Shown here: in pieces, positions 1 to 7,069 of the stretch | Numbering within the stretch: the stretch's first letter is position 1 | Layout: each line of letters begins with the position of its first letter | Assembly: GCA_003541985.1 (NCBI GenBank) | Contig: DPLM01000061.1 | Location: 1-7,069 of the forward strand | DNA: 7,069 bases | From: Deltaproteobacteria bacterium | Lineage (GTDB): Bacteria > SAR324 > NAC60-12 | Direction: 5' to 3' | Notes under the pieces: model-generated | Databases searched by the model: none | What the model was told of the DNA's origin: nothing | What the model saw: only the letters and a program-made list of their open reading frames with translations | Made by a program: the position numbers and the translations under genes

Positions 1-3000
1 GTGAAATGTTCAATGACCTGGCCATCGAAACGAGTCATTCGATCCAGTTGAACTTTGGTCAGTATCTTCGAGTTTTCTAGGTTTGGTCGTCCTAGCAAGC
101 GGGCGTGGCCTTCCACCAGGCGAAAGTGAAGGTCTTCATCGGGGAATTCAAAGATGCTACCCATCCAAGCTCCAAGAAAACCACAAGGTTGTAGCGCGAT
201 TTCGAGCAGAACACTGGCTGGGAGAGGAGTGATAGAACTTGGGTCCGCAAAATACCACTCCATTTCAGCAACATTGTATTCCGCAAGCAGTCCAGCTGGC
301 TTTGAAAACTTTTCAGTTTCTCCGAATACTTCCAACACTCGAGTCAGTAGTTTTAAATCCAGACATGGATTTCTTTGCGTGAAGGGTCTTGCATCAAAGG
401 GCGCGTACTTCTCACCAAAACACTTGGCTACTGATCCATCGGCAAAGTTCTGAACAGCAACTTCATCAAAAGCTGGTTTTGAATTTATGGCAACTTGGAG
501 AGGGATTTGTTGATGGATTTCTTTGTCACTTTTCTTAACCAAACGAACCCCAACATCCCTGAAGTCAACAACGATGCGATCATCCACTAACACATCTATG
601 TTAGCTATCATGTAGGGCTCTGGATCAACTCCGATATCTTTTACCTCCAGATTATAGGTCATCAATGAGTCAGATGGGATTACCTGGCCTCTGCACCTGA
701 CAATTTGGGGAAGATTGAGGATTGGTTCGAAACTGGCGTCTTCGGTGAGGGTTTGCAGTCCCAAATAGAGCATGTAGAACTGAAGCAATTGAACACAGCC
801 CTCTGCGATCAATGAACCAGCCATCACAGGGTCTTTATAAAAGTGACAGGTGAAATACCAGTCGTCCGGCCGAAGTTTCTTTTCTGACTCAACGGTTCCG
901 AGTCCCCAGGCTCCCCCATTGGTGTTTACATTCAGAATGCGATCGTTCATCAGCAATTGCTCAGGGGCCATTCTTAGGGATGGATTTTTATTCGCTTGCT
1001 GATACTGCTCTCCAAAGCATTTGGCCGGACTACCGTGAACTAGATGGAGCAGGTCATCTCGCTCAAAAGTTGTCTGGTTACAGTGAAGTAGTGGAGAGAA
1101 ATTGGTCGGCTGAATCTGCTGACGAGTCTGGAGTTCTTTCTCTGTATGAATTACCCCCTTGCCCTGTTCAAGCTCCTCTTCAGTGAAGAATCCCGCACAA
1201 CCACCATCCATTCTGAGCACCATTTGATTACCAACGAAGCACTTGTAGTGGAAGAAAAAGAGTAGGCTTTCACCATGTCTGGCGAAGGAGTCGATGTGAA
1301 TTTCATACCTAAGTGTTTGTCCACCTCGTGGAAGAGCTTCAATGAAAGTCATCGTGCAGTCGAGCAAGCGGTAGACACGGTCCCCCCGATTTTGAAAATC
1401 GATCCCAAGGTAGCTGATCAGCATCAAGTCACACTGGCCAGATTCGATGGCTACGGCCCAAGGAATGCGTTCATCTGTTGCAAACCAAGCCTCTTTGGGG
1501 ATGTCGTACTCAGTTGTAATGCGGCACGGTTTGAATTGGTGGGGCTCTGCTTCCAGTTCAGTTACCCTGGTGACAAGCAGATAGGGGTCTAAGGGCAACC
1601 GAACGCATCGCTCATAGCTGTCGATGATGGCATAGTCTTGACCAAATACTTCAGCGATGCGTCCACCTGCGAACTCAAGCAGGTCCTCGTAATCGAAAAC
1701 TACTTGTTTCCCAGTGGCGTCGATTTTAAAAGTGTTGCCAGTGATTGTCCCCAAGGTTTTTGAGACGAAGTTTCGATCCGCTTTCTTGGAAATGCTTAGA
1801 AATTCTGGGGAGGGTGTTTCTTCTTGAATTGTTGAAATTTGAGTGAATTCAGCCGGGCGGTTTGACTCTAGAAGATTTTGAACTATTCCTCTAAAAGCAG
1901 TCTCTCTCAAGTTGAGGAAGGCTCGGTGGGCCTGATGGTGGCTTGGTGGGGTATATAGATGAAAGCCTGATGGTAACCTTTGAGTTGATGAGGGTTGGTC
2001 AAAATTCTTTGACGATTTTAAGCGGTTCAACCAATTCTTCACCTCAGGTTGTTGGTTCAGCAACATCTGGAATTTCTCTTTGATGGGGTCTGAACCAAGG
2101 ACTACTCTACGCGTCAGTGGCTTTTCTTGGATAGGCTTTTGATGACTATGAAGCTTTCTTTGAAGCTTTTCAGCGTTGCGCAAGAGTCCACCAATCAGCT
2201 GGAGCATGCCTTCGGCAGCACCACATTTTCCGAATAGATCATTCAATTGATCACTTTCTGATTTTAAATCATCCAGTGCTTCATAGATTTTGGAGGAATT
2301 TTGAGAATCCAGATTTTGCAGAACTATGGCGCCTCCACCCTCCCCCAAAATATGATCCTCCTTTATCGAAAGCATCCTTTCTAGATTTGCCTGCAGGTCT
2401 ACAGCAACTAGAACAAGCCCATCAAGATCTTCTTCGGCAAAGAGCCATTTGGTGATTTGTAGGCATTTCTCAACAGAATCCTCTCCCATTGATACTGTAA
2501 AAGCAGGGCCATGAAAATCGTGTAAAGCAGCGATTCGTGAAGCCATTAGGTTCCCGATGGTGCTTGTGAAACTGTTGACAGTTTCCGGTTGAGGCCATGA
2601 CTGACGAATGATTTTTATTAAATGGGTTAGCTGATTTTGCGAATGTTCATCATGAATGAGTCCTTTAAAGGCCTGACGTATTTGCGCTTCTAATTGAAGT
2701 CTTCCGCGAAACTGGTGAAGTTCAGCGTCAGTCTCCATCGCAATCAAAACAGCTATCTTACTGCCGTATTCCAGACCTGCATCCTGAATGGCTTTTTCTG
2801 CTAAATGAATTGCTAAAAGCTGTTGAGGAATGAGTTGTTCTTTCTGATGAGGAGGCAGCTTGAGCTCCTTTAAATCAATCTCAAAAGCCTCTAAGAATGC
2901 AGCTTTGGGGGCTGAAGTGGTCCCCATTCCCTGCCACCTTGTTGTAGGCAAGGATCTGATTTGAGTTTCATGCCGATCAATTGCATCAGCCATCTGAAGG

Positions 3001-4424
3001 CGATTTAAACAACCTCCAAAACAAGCCTCAAACCCAGTTATAAATAAAGTTTGATATGGATTTTTGATTGGTTTGTCTGAGGGCTCATAGATCCGATCCT
3101 GTAAAATTAAATGGGCATTTGTTCCACCAAATCCAAATGAACTGATTGCTGCAACGCGAGGGACTTCCGATTTTAGCCACTGAAAAGGAAATCTAACGAT
3201 TTTTTCACTTGGCAGTTTTGAATTTGTAATACCAATTGAAGCAGGAATTGATTCAGACTGAAAAGCGCCAAGGATTTTTGCAAGGCTGCTCATTCCAGCT
3301 GCAGTGAGCATGTGCCCAACATTTGATTTGACGGACCCCAACCGAGGAAGTTCCTTATTGAAGAAATCTGAAATTGACTGTGCTTCAATTCGATCGCCTA
3401 GCGGAGTTCCAGTGGCATGGCATTCTAGATAATTGACTTCACTAGGGTGAAGGCCCGCTTCTTCGTACGCTCGCTCATAGGCTCGTTTTTGGCCGACTGG
3501 ATTTGGGCTTAATACAAACTTCCCCTTACCATCATTGGACCAGCCACTTCCCCGAATAACCCCTAAGATCGGGGTAGTCTGATTTTTAGCATCGTCCAAT
3601 CTACGAAGTAAGACCATACCGACTCCTTCGCTTGCATAAAGTCCCCTAGAGTTTTGATCAAGTGGTGCGCTGGTCTCGTTACTTTCAGGGTATGCTTGCA
3701 GCAGAGAAAACCCTGCATGAATGAAGAAAGGATCTGCGGCACTGACTGCGCCAGCGAGCACCCAGTCAACTTCACCCCTGCGTAACGCCATGCAACCCAG
3801 CCGAATGGCATATAGGGAGGAAGCACAAGCAGCATCAATTGAAAAAGTGCACTCCCCAAGGCCCAGTTCCCTTTTCAGGAATTTAGCAGGACCGCTGGCT
3901 GTTGAAAGATGTTGACTCCCTTCTGTTGAGCTGGATTCCAAAAATTGAGGCAATTCAAAATTTTCTGAAGCACAAGCTTTACGCAGTTCTCTCTCCCAGA
4001 ACTCTTTGTAGAAATCCATCGCGGTTTGATTTGATGTTCTTGTCGGAAAAGACAGATTTCCAAGGATAAGACCTCCATGAGGATGATGCGCTTTCTCGAG
4101 ATCTATACCTCCTTGAGCAAGAGCCTGTTTAGCAACTTGCAGAGACCATCGACAGGACGGGTCAACATTTCTCCAATCGTTCTCTGCCCAGTCATCTGGT
4201 TTAAGTGTCTGTTGATCATCAACGAAACCTCCTTGAAGGCAATAGATTCTGTGGGGTGTTCCCTTGGCGGATGAAAAAAACTGCTGGGCGGGTAAAGACA
4301 AATCGTCGTCAGTCGCATCTCTCCAAGAGGGTCTTTCCTCCTTAAGAAATCTAGTGAAAGTTGACAGTGAATCAGCCTCCGGAAAGAGACACGCAAATCC
4401 AGAAATGGCAATGGGGGATGTCAT
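1..4424 (-). CDS. pfaC: PfaC-type PUFA/secondary-lipid synthase subunit, KS-CLF-DH-DH (3' end outside window)
   Basis: Large multidomain synthase subunit that condenses and dehydrates acyl chains in the Pfa pathway. I translated the frame by hand: 1474 codons from ATG 4424 to the left edge with no stop. KS, about residues 1-441: active-site DAACASS with Cys200, His336 in ECHATGTP, His371 in KSNVGHM, and the closing GFGGTNAH. CLF, about 455-795: KS fold, but the nucleophile site reads SMGEDS, so Glu648 replaces Cys; GEGGGAIVL is retained. A linker of about 100 residues follows, without an acyltransferase motif. Next come FabA-like hotdogs: a first core ESGQCDLMLISYLG (994-1007) without catalytic His, then a catalytic core with His1194 in HFYKDPVMAGSL and Glu1208, then a third core near 1390-1414 without His. 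The last catalytic hotdog should lie outside. KS-CLF-DH-DH order and motifs such as DYAIIDSYERCVRLP and YLLVTRVT are Pfa-typical. An in-frame TAG at 4445-4443 excludes an upstream start. Known PfaC proteins have roughly 2000 residues, so perhaps a quarter is missing. Alternative: a Pfa-like synthase making a non-PUFA lipid. Confidence 0.93.
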   Translation of the reverse strand, partial: MTSPIAISGFACLFPEADSLSTFTRFLKEERPSWRDATDDDLSLPAQQFFSSAKGTPHRIYCLQGGFVDDQQTLKPDDWAENDWRNVDPSCRWSLQVAKQALAQGGIDLEKAHHPHGGLILGNLSFPTRTSNQTAMDFYKEFWERELRKACASENFELPQFLESSSTEGSQHLSTASGPAKFLKRELGLGECTFSIDAACASSLYAIRLGCMALRRGEVDWVLAGAVSAADPFFIHAGFSLLQAYPESNETSAPLDQNSRGLYASEGVGMVLLRRLDDAKNQTTPILGVIRGSGWSNDGKGKFVLSPNPVGQKRAYERAYEEAGLHPSEVNYLECHATGTPLGDRIEAQSISDFFNKELPRLGSVKSNVGHMLTAAGMSSLAKILGAFQSESIPASIGITNSKLPSEKIVRFPFQWLKSEVPRVAAISSFGFGGTNAHLILQDRIYEPSDKPIKNPYQTLFITGFEACFGGCLNRLQMADAIDRHETQIRSLPTTRWQGMGTTSAPKAAFLEAFEIDLKELKLPPHQKEQLIPQQLLAIHLAEKAIQDAGLEYGSKIAVLIAMETDAELHQFRGRLQLEAQIRQAFKGLIHDEHSQNQLTHLIKIIRQSWPQPETVNSFTSTIGNLMASRIAALHDFHGPAFTVSMGEDSVEKCLQITKWLFAEEDLDGLVLVAVDLQANLERMLSIKEDHILGEGGGAIVLQNLDSQNSSKIYEALDDLKSESDQLNDLFGKCGAAEGMLQLIGGLLRNAEKLQRKLHSHQKPIQEKPLTRRVVLGSDPIKEKFQMLLNQQPEVKNWLNRLKSSKNFDQPSSTQRLPSGFHLYTPPSHHQAHRAFLNLRETAFRGIVQNLLESNRPAEFTQISTIQEETPSPEFLSISKKADRNFVSKTLGTITGNTFKIDATGKQVVFDYEDLLEFAGGRIAEVFGQDYAIIDSYERCVRLPLDPYLLVTRVTELEAEPHQFKPCRITTEYDIPKEAWFATDERIPWAVAIESGQCDLMLISYLGIDFQNRGDRVYRLLDCTMTFIEALPRGGQTLRYEIHIDSFARHGESLLFFFHYKCFVGNQMVLRMDGGCAGFFTEEELEQGKGVIHTEKELQTRQQIQPTNFSPLLHCNQTTFERDDLLHLVHGSPAKCFGEQYQQANKNPSLRMAPEQLLMNDRILNVNTNGGAWGLGTVESEKKLRPDDWYFTCHFYKDPVMAGSLIAEGCVQLLQFYMLYLGLQTLTEDASFEPILNLPQIVRCRGQVIPSDSLMTYNLEVKDIGVDPEPYMIANIDVLVDDRIVVDFRDVGVRLVKKSDKEIHQQIPLQVAINSKPAFDEVAVQNFADGSVAKCFGEKYAPFDARPFTQRNPCLDLKLLTRVLEVFGETEKFSKPAGLLAEYNVAEMEWYFADPSSITPLPASVLLEIALQPCGFLGAWMGSIFEFPDEDLHFRLVEGHARLLGRPNLENSKILTKVQLDRMTRFDGQVIEHF

Positions 4425-4462
4425 GAGTCTTTTAAATATATCCTAGAGAAAATTTGGCGAGA
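4425..4462 (-). promoter_or_regulatory. Short pfaC leader / ribosome-binding region
   Basis: These 38 nt are the only non-coding DNA between genes. Read on the minus strand they contain AGGA (4444-4441), which is 16 nt from the pfaC ATG and too far for a normal Shine-Dalgarno, and a purine run AAAAGA (4433-4428) just before the start. I see no hairpin followed by a T-run and no clear -35/-10 pair, so pfaC is probably translated from the same mRNA as the upstream genes with a weak ribosome site. The in-frame TAG at 4445-4443 fixes the start at 4424. Confidence 0.4.
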
Positions 4463-4843
4463 TTATTTGTTTTTTGGGATTCGCCAATGAGCAAGTAGCC
4501 CAGCTATCAAGGTGAAGGTGAGCAAATAATGGACTGTGACAGGGAGTTCCAGTTCATCGCCCCAAAGAAGTAGAATGATTCCGCTGATAAGAAGACCAAT
4601 ACCAGAAATCAGTTGCAAGGATCCGGAGAGCAATGTCCAAGAAAATTTTCTAAGTTTTCCTCGATGAGTATTGAGATGATCAATGGCATACATCGGGAAA
4701 ATCACAATGAAGAAGAAACCAACCCAGATATGCAACAGTGAGATAAATAGATCTTCTTCGTCAATGGGAAGATGATCTTGCCAAGTCAAAATAAGCCCCG
4801 TCAATATCAAGAAGCAGGAACTTGAAACGACAAGTCTTCTCAT
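4463..4843 (-). CDS. Small four-helix membrane protein, possible b-type cytochrome, between pfaA and pfaC
   Basis: A 126-residue protein I cannot assign to a named gene. It has four hydrophobic helices: about 4-20, 33-55, 73-94 and 102-120. The loops at 21-32 and 96-100 are acidic and the loop at 57-67 and both termini are basic, so the positive-inside rule puts both ends in the cytoplasm. His38 (LLHIWVG) and His105 (VHYLL) then lie at the periplasmic ends of helices 2 and 4, and His56 (IDHLNTH) and His119 (LAHWRI) at the cytoplasmic ends. Two such pairs are what a di-heme b-type cytochrome uses, and the layout recalls cytochrome b561/DUF4405-like proteins; heme binding is inference. No cleavable signal peptide is evident, as helix 1 looks like an anchor. 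Its ATG overlaps the stop of the KR-DH gene (ATGA), so translation is probably coupled, and pfaC starts 38 nt after its stop. It occupies the place where pfaB usually sits but has no acyltransferase motif. The gene is real by position and composition; function is open. Confidence 0.85.
   Translation of the reverse strand: MRRLVVSSSCFLILTGLILTWQDHLPIDEEDLFISLLHIWVGFFFIVIFPMYAIDHLNTHRGKLRKFSWTLLSGSLQLISGIGLLISGIILLLWGDELELPVTVHYLLTFTLIAGLLAHWRIPKNK
4840..4843 (-). other. ATGA stop/start overlap (translational coupling)
   Basis: On the minus strand the TGA of the KR-DH gene (4842-4840) shares bases with the ATG of the membrane protein (4843-4841). A purine-rich CAGGG lies directly before the ATG, too close for a standard ribosome site, so reinitiation by ribosomes finishing the upstream gene is the likely mode. 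This ties expression of the small protein to the synthase subunit. Confidence 0.85.
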
Positions 4844-7069
4844 CCCTGGGATTTCATCTGAAACATAGGTTCCAATTTTTCACTGAAGGTTACTGCAACT
4901 CCCTCAAAGCGAAGTACACAATAGTTCGATTCATCTAAGAAAACCAAGTTGGCAAGTAGTTGAGAAGTACCTGAAAGTTTTTCGTTCTCAATCTTGATTT
5001 TGTATTTTGAACTTTGAAGGGGAGCTAGGAATGAACCACTGTCAATGGACAATGGGAGGCTTGGCAATTTCGTGATTTCACGCCCTTTGACTAGCATTGC
5101 CTGGAGTCCTGCATCTAACAAAAGTGGAGCAAATTGATTCCCAACCCAATTCTTGATTTTCTCAATAGGAACCTCAGGCAGATTCACATCGAAAGAACTA
5201 ATCTTGGTTTTTGCGTTTGAGGAGGCTGAGAGCACTTTAAAGTAGTTTTCATGAAAGAGAGTGCCGTTTTCATAGGCTTCAAAGTTTGAGGGTCCCCAAT
5301 CATTGGTAGCAGCTTGTCTGTAAGGTTTAGTTGAATCAGCAGTGAGAAAAACCTCGACATGATAGTGTTGTTTAGCCAGTGATTTCTTCTTGTCTGCACT
5401 TTGTAAGGAAATACTGATACTAAAAACATCACTTAATTCACTTATAACACTACCCCTGATGGTAAAATAATACGAGATCTGATCATCAAAGCGAAGTCCC
5501 TGAAGAACTTTAAAGTTTTGAAATTTGTAGATTTTGTACCCAAGATAGTGATCATTTACAGTTTGGAGCAGCAGGGTAAGAGCATAGGTAGCTGGCAGGA
5601 CAGGAATCCCTCCAATTGAGTGATCTTTAAAGAGAACGTTGTTTTCAAGTTTGAGAGTGATGGACTCTTCCCAGTTTTTGGTGGAAATAGATAAGTCTTT
5701 TCCCCTGATATCGTTACCAATGACAAAAATTGGCGAAGGAAGCTGATCATTTCTTAGTGCCGTTTCTGCAAAAATCCTTGCACCTTCTTCTCTGGAGATT
5801 ACTTGGATCCCCCTCTGGTGAAAAAGTTTTTTTAGGTTTTTATCTACCATTCCTCCATCCCATGGTCCCCAATTATAGCTGATCACCTTGATGTGTGGAT
5901 GATTTTTTTGTAGATTCCAAGCAATTTGATTCATTGTTTCATTTGCAATAGCGTAGTCGGACTGTCCAGGATTGCCGAAGAATCCAGCTCCGGAACCAAA
6001 CAACAAAACATGGTTAAGTTTTGATTGGTCTAGTTCTTTCCAGATATTACGGAATCCATGGATTTTCGTTCCATAAACTAATTCAAAGTCCTGAATCGAT
6101 TTTTGTTCAAGCTTCCGATCTGCCAGAATCCCAGCCCCGTGAATTAGACCTGTGATTGGGCCATGTTTTTGGATGATTGGTTTGATGGAACTCCCCAATG
6201 CACTTCTATTGGAGATGTCTGCTTGAACATAAACTGGTGTTGATCCGAGTTTCTCAAGTTTATGGATCGTCTGATTGATTTCACGTGTGGATTTAACTTG
6301 TCTGATCATCTGATTCAGTAATTTGGGAGTTGCTTTCTCATCTTTGGTTTTTAATTCCTTCAATGCAGCTTCTTTTAGTTCTTTATCAAGGACTTTAAAA
6401 GCCCAAGCGGGTTCTTCTTCCAGTGCAGACCTTCCCAATAAAATAAAGGTATCAGAACTGTGTTTAGCCAGTGCTAGCAGGCAATCAGCCGTGACCCCTT
6501 TTGCTCCGCCACTGACAAGCCAAACTCTTGGTGAAAGGGCTAGTTCCTGTTGAGTAAATTGAGGTGTGTGAAGAATTCTTTCAAATTCCCATCTTTGGCG
6601 GTTCTGGTCCCAACCGACCTGATTTCTACTGAGATTTGGATCATTCCATTCCTGCCACACTAGATCAGTAAACTGTACTGAATCGAAATCTTGATGGATA
6701 TCGATAAATCGTCCATGAGTCTCTGCCCATTCTGCCTGTACCGTTTTTGCGAGCGCAGAGAGGCCGTTAGCCACTTGAAATTCGATATTTTGTCCAGAAC
6801 CAAGTTTTCCGTATCCTTGGGCTACATATATTATTCTGCTGTCTGAAGCCAATTTAGTCTTGATAGCTCCTGTGAAAATTAGAGCTTTTTGAAGCCAAAC
6901 ATCACCACTTCTGTCCAGTTCCTCTTTAGATTCATTAAACTTTGGATGTAACCAGATCATGCCCTGGAATATCTGATCGCTTCCTAGAATGCGATCGATT
7001 TCTTTTTTGAGACTGATCGCATCATTGTGTTGCTTCCAGTCAATTTGATTCATGCAAAGAGAATCAACC
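4840..7069 (-). CDS. pfaA: PfaA-type ketoreductase-dehydratase, C-terminal part (5' end probably outside window)
   Basis: Reduces the beta-keto group with NADPH and dehydrates the beta-hydroxyacyl intermediate in Pfa-type lipid synthesis. Numbering is from the ATG at 7053 (737 residues). About 10-160 resembles the structural KR subdomain (GSGQNIEFQVANGLSALAKT, then QAEW). Catalytic KR, about 175-450: Rossmann motif SGGAKGVTA (181-189), LLGRS (205-209), HGAGILAD (305-312) and a catalytic set Lys330, Ser354, Tyr367 (SDYAIAN) and Asn371. The charged helical stretch about 211-270 with EEPAWAF, ATPK and REI is, from memory, typical of Pfa ketoreductases. PKS-type DH, about 460-725: HxxxGxxxxP motif with His478, Gly482 and Pro487 (DHSIGGIPVLP), and the partner Asp647 with Gln651 in LLLDAGLQAM. 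The frame stays open through 7054-7069 (reading VDSLC before the Met), no Shine-Dalgarno precedes 7053, and only about 30 residues would precede the structural subdomain. I therefore think this is the end of a full KS-MAT-ACP-KR-DH PfaA. Alternative: a separate KR-DH protein starting at 7053, with the out-of-frame TGA at 7066-7064 ending an upstream gene. Confidence 0.92.
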   Translation of the reverse strand, partial: VDSLCMNQIDWKQHNDAISLKKEIDRILGSDQIFQGMIWLHPKFNESKEELDRSGDVWLQKALIFTGAIKTKLASDSRIIYVAQGYGKLGSGQNIEFQVANGLSALAKTVQAEWAETHGRFIDIHQDFDSVQFTDLVWQEWNDPNLSRNQVGWDQNRQRWEFERILHTPQFTQQELALSPRVWLVSGGAKGVTADCLLALAKHSSDTFILLGRSALEEEPAWAFKVLDKELKEAALKELKTKDEKATPKLLNQMIRQVKSTREINQTIHKLEKLGSTPVYVQADISNRSALGSSIKPIIQKHGPITGLIHGAGILADRKLEQKSIQDFELVYGTKIHGFRNIWKELDQSKLNHVLLFGSGAGFFGNPGQSDYAIANETMNQIAWNLQKNHPHIKVISYNWGPWDGGMVDKNLKKLFHQRGIQVISREEGARIFAETALRNDQLPSPIFVIGNDIRGKDLSISTKNWEESITLKLENNVLFKDHSIGGIPVLPATYALTLLLQTVNDHYLGYKIYKFQNFKVLQGLRFDDQISYYFTIRGSVISELSDVFSISISLQSADKKKSLAKQHYHVEVFLTADSTKPYRQAATNDWGPSNFEAYENGTLFHENYFKVLSASSNAKTKISSFDVNLPEVPIEKIKNWVGNQFAPLLLDAGLQAMLVKGREITKLPSLPLSIDSGSFLAPLQSSKYKIKIENEKLSGTSQLLANLVFLDESNYCVLRFEGVAVTFSEKLEPMFQMKSQG

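Noticed and set aside
1275..1592. Plus-strand open frame of 105 codons
   Set aside because: It lies fully antisense to the well-supported FabA-like region of pfaC and its translation shows no recognisable motif; likewise the plus-strand frames at 154-453 and 980-1186.
3563..3859. Minus-strand open frame of 98 codons
   Set aside because: Out-of-frame shadow of the KS active-site region; the pfaC frame here encodes DAACASS.
4103..4411. Minus-strand open frame of 102 codons at the pfaC 5' end
   Set aside because: It is an out-of-frame reading of the KS N-terminus; the overlapping pfaC frame gives the KS start IAISGFACLFPEA and has a clear start.
1..4424. Frameshift or stop breaking pfaC, since no single long closed open frame is bounded here
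   Set aside because: Codon-by-codon translation of the frame from 4424 to 3 shows no stop and continuous family motifs; it is merely open at the left edge.
4425..4475. Terminator between the membrane protein and pfaC, suggested by homopolymer runs
   Set aside because: No stable inverted repeat precedes the runs, which partly belong to Lys/Asn codons at the end of the coding region.
4463..4843. Small gene as a divergent PfaB or an ACP
   Set aside because: It has no GxSxG acyltransferase motif and no DSL phosphopantetheine site; it is almost wholly hydrophobic helices.
5184..5750. Two short minus-strand open frames (5184-5432 and 5556-5750)
   Set aside because: Both are shadows inside the DH region of the pfaA-type gene and carry no domain signal.

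Overview
The window holds three genes, all on the minus strand, read from right to left as one tightly packed operon: a PfaA-type ketoreductase-dehydratase (7069 to 4840), a small four-helix membrane protein (4843 to 4463), and a very large PfaC-type subunit (4424 to 1) that runs off the left edge. Together they look like part of a Pfa synthase, the iterative polyketide/fatty-acid synthase family that makes omega-3 polyunsaturated fatty acids (EPA, DHA) in marine bacteria and related 'secondary lipids' in many other bacteria. The product cannot be read from the sequence.

Region by region. 4840-7069: the C-terminal part of PfaA, with a structural and a catalytic KR subdomain followed by a PKS-type double-hotdog DH. 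Both active sites look intact. The reading frame is still open at the right edge, so the ATG at 7053 is probably an internal Met and the KS-MAT-ACP part would lie outside the window. 4463-4843: a 126-residue integral membrane protein whose ATG overlaps the upstream stop by 4 nt (ATGA). Its histidines sit in pairs at matching depths of helices 2 and 4, which suggests a b-type di-heme protein. 1-4424: 1474 codons with no in-frame stop, encoding KS, then a chain-length-factor-like KS without the catalytic Cys, then tandem FabA-type hotdog domains. The second DH is cut by the window.

How they would work together: the PfaC KS/CLF pair condenses malonyl units carried on the PfaA acyl-carrier domains, the PfaA KR reduces the beta-keto group, and the PKS-type and FabA-type DH domains dehydrate (the latter may isomerise) the intermediate. 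The enoyl reductase (PfaD), acyltransferase subunit (PfaB), ACP repeats and phosphopantetheinyl transferase are not in the window. In the canonical order pfaA-pfaB-pfaC-pfaD, pfaB lies between A and C; here that place is taken by the small membrane protein, which is the most unusual feature of the locus.

Organism: moderate base composition, compact operon structure and Pfa-type genes suggest a Gram-negative, possibly marine bacterium. There is no taxonomic marker and I cannot place it further. I see no RNA gene, mobile element, CRISPR array, large DNA repeat or convincing terminator. The only non-coding stretch is the 38 nt between the second and third genes.
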